Origin: Treponema sp.
Lineage (GTDB): Bacteria; Spirochaetota; Spirochaetia; Treponematales; Treponemataceae
Assembly (NCBI GenBank): GCA_016296655.1
Contig: JAEDIW010000060.1
Coordinates: 1-12,186 of the forward strand
Direction: 5' to 3'
DNA: 12,186 nt
Part shown: positions 12,036 to 12,186 of the stretch, in pieces
Position numbering within the stretch: position 1 is the first letter of the stretch
How the letters are laid out: every line of letters starts with the position of its first letter
Notes under the pieces: model-generated
Told to the model about the DNA's origin: nothing
Seen by the model: the letters and a program-made list of their open reading frames with translations, nothing else
Databases searched by the model: none
Program-made: the position numbers and the translations under genes

Positions 12036-12131
12036 GAACTAACAACTCATTTTCTACATCTATTTTTAAAGGGTAAAATTGAAAAATTTGCGGAAAAGCT
12101 ATTGACAGTGTTATGACAAATCGCTACCTTC
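12036..12131. other. A/T-rich upstream region, probably holding the operon promoter
   Basis: There is no gene here. On the minus strand, toward the BRO operon, only weak promoter matches exist (for example TTTACC, 17 bp, GAAAAT). On the plus strand a perfect TTGACA stands at 12102-12107, with TACCTT 17 bp downstream, a poor -10, directly before the repeat array. I cannot name a start site on either strand. Confidence 0.35.
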
Positions 12132-12186
12132 GTTCAGTTCAGTTCAGTTCAGTTCAGTTCAGTTCAGTTCAGTTCAGTTCAGTTCA
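12132..12186 (+). repeat. Tandem array of 11 GTTCA units, cut by the window end
   Basis: Fifty-five bases consist of eleven exact 5-bp units and continue to the last base, so the true length is unknown. Two units make 10 bp, about one helical turn, so alternate units face the same side of the DNA. The array lies upstream of the replication/partition operon, where origins and centromeres of plasmids often carry repeats. It could equally be a slippage-prone microsatellite or an assembly end. Confidence 0.9.

Noticed and set aside
12132..12186. CRISPR array
   Set aside because: The units are 5 bp and contiguous with no spacers, so it is a microsatellite-like array.
1..12186. tRNA, rRNA or riboswitch genes
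   Set aside because: No cloverleaf, rRNA-like or recognisable ligand-riboswitch sequence was seen on either strand by eye.

Overview
The window looks like part of a temperate phage or phage-plasmid carried by a bacterium of moderate-to-low GC, with strong AAGGAG-type ribosome binding sites. A spirochaete such as Treponema, or a Firmicute, would fit. That is an impression from codon and base use; no ribosomal or core host gene is present to settle it. Almost everything reads leftward on the minus strand. The exceptions are a diversity-generating retroelement (DGR) at the left edge and a predicted antisense RNA, both on the plus strand.

Left edge (1-1227, plus): the last codons of an asparagine-codon-rich DGR repeat (template or variable repeat, cut by the window edge), a spacer with an intrinsic terminator, and a complete 335-aa DGR-type reverse transcriptase. 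Its stop codon overlaps the stop of a convergent gene in the palindrome TTAA.

Junction (1224-1813): a 62-aa basic ribbon-helix-helix-like protein and two tiny single-pass membrane peptides (29 and 33 aa). The 33-aa peptide resembles the Fst/TxpA/holin-like type I toxins. It has its own TTGACA promoter and a perfect AAGGAGG site. A plus-strand promoter and a plus-strand-specific terminator bracket a predicted RNA of about 140 nt antisense to it. I read this as a complete type I toxin-antitoxin locus.

Accessory block (1814-5229, minus): a probable virion protein with its own promoter overlapping a dyad, an unknown 105-aa protein, a DUF4406-type protein, a two-pass membrane protein, a phage-type cytosine-C5 DNA methyltransferase, and two small proteins of 73 and 54 aa.

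Replication/partition operon (5249-11901, minus, transcribed in the order listed): a BRO-domain protein, a small protein with a NUMOD-like segment, SSB, ParA, ParB, a 77-aa unknown, and a 1044-aa primase-helicase with zinc finger, TOPRIM and D5-type helicase. Genes are separated by no more than a few tens of bases or overlap. This set is expected for an element that replicates with its own primase-helicase and partitions like a plasmid.

Right edge (11902-12186): the leader ahead of the BRO gene contains a 12-bp intrinsic terminator whose 11-nt loop is perfectly complementary to a segment 77 nt upstream in the same leader. A short leader ORF ends at the base of the terminator stem. This looks like an attenuator or other RNA switch controlling the operon. 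The window ends inside an array of eleven GTTCA units.
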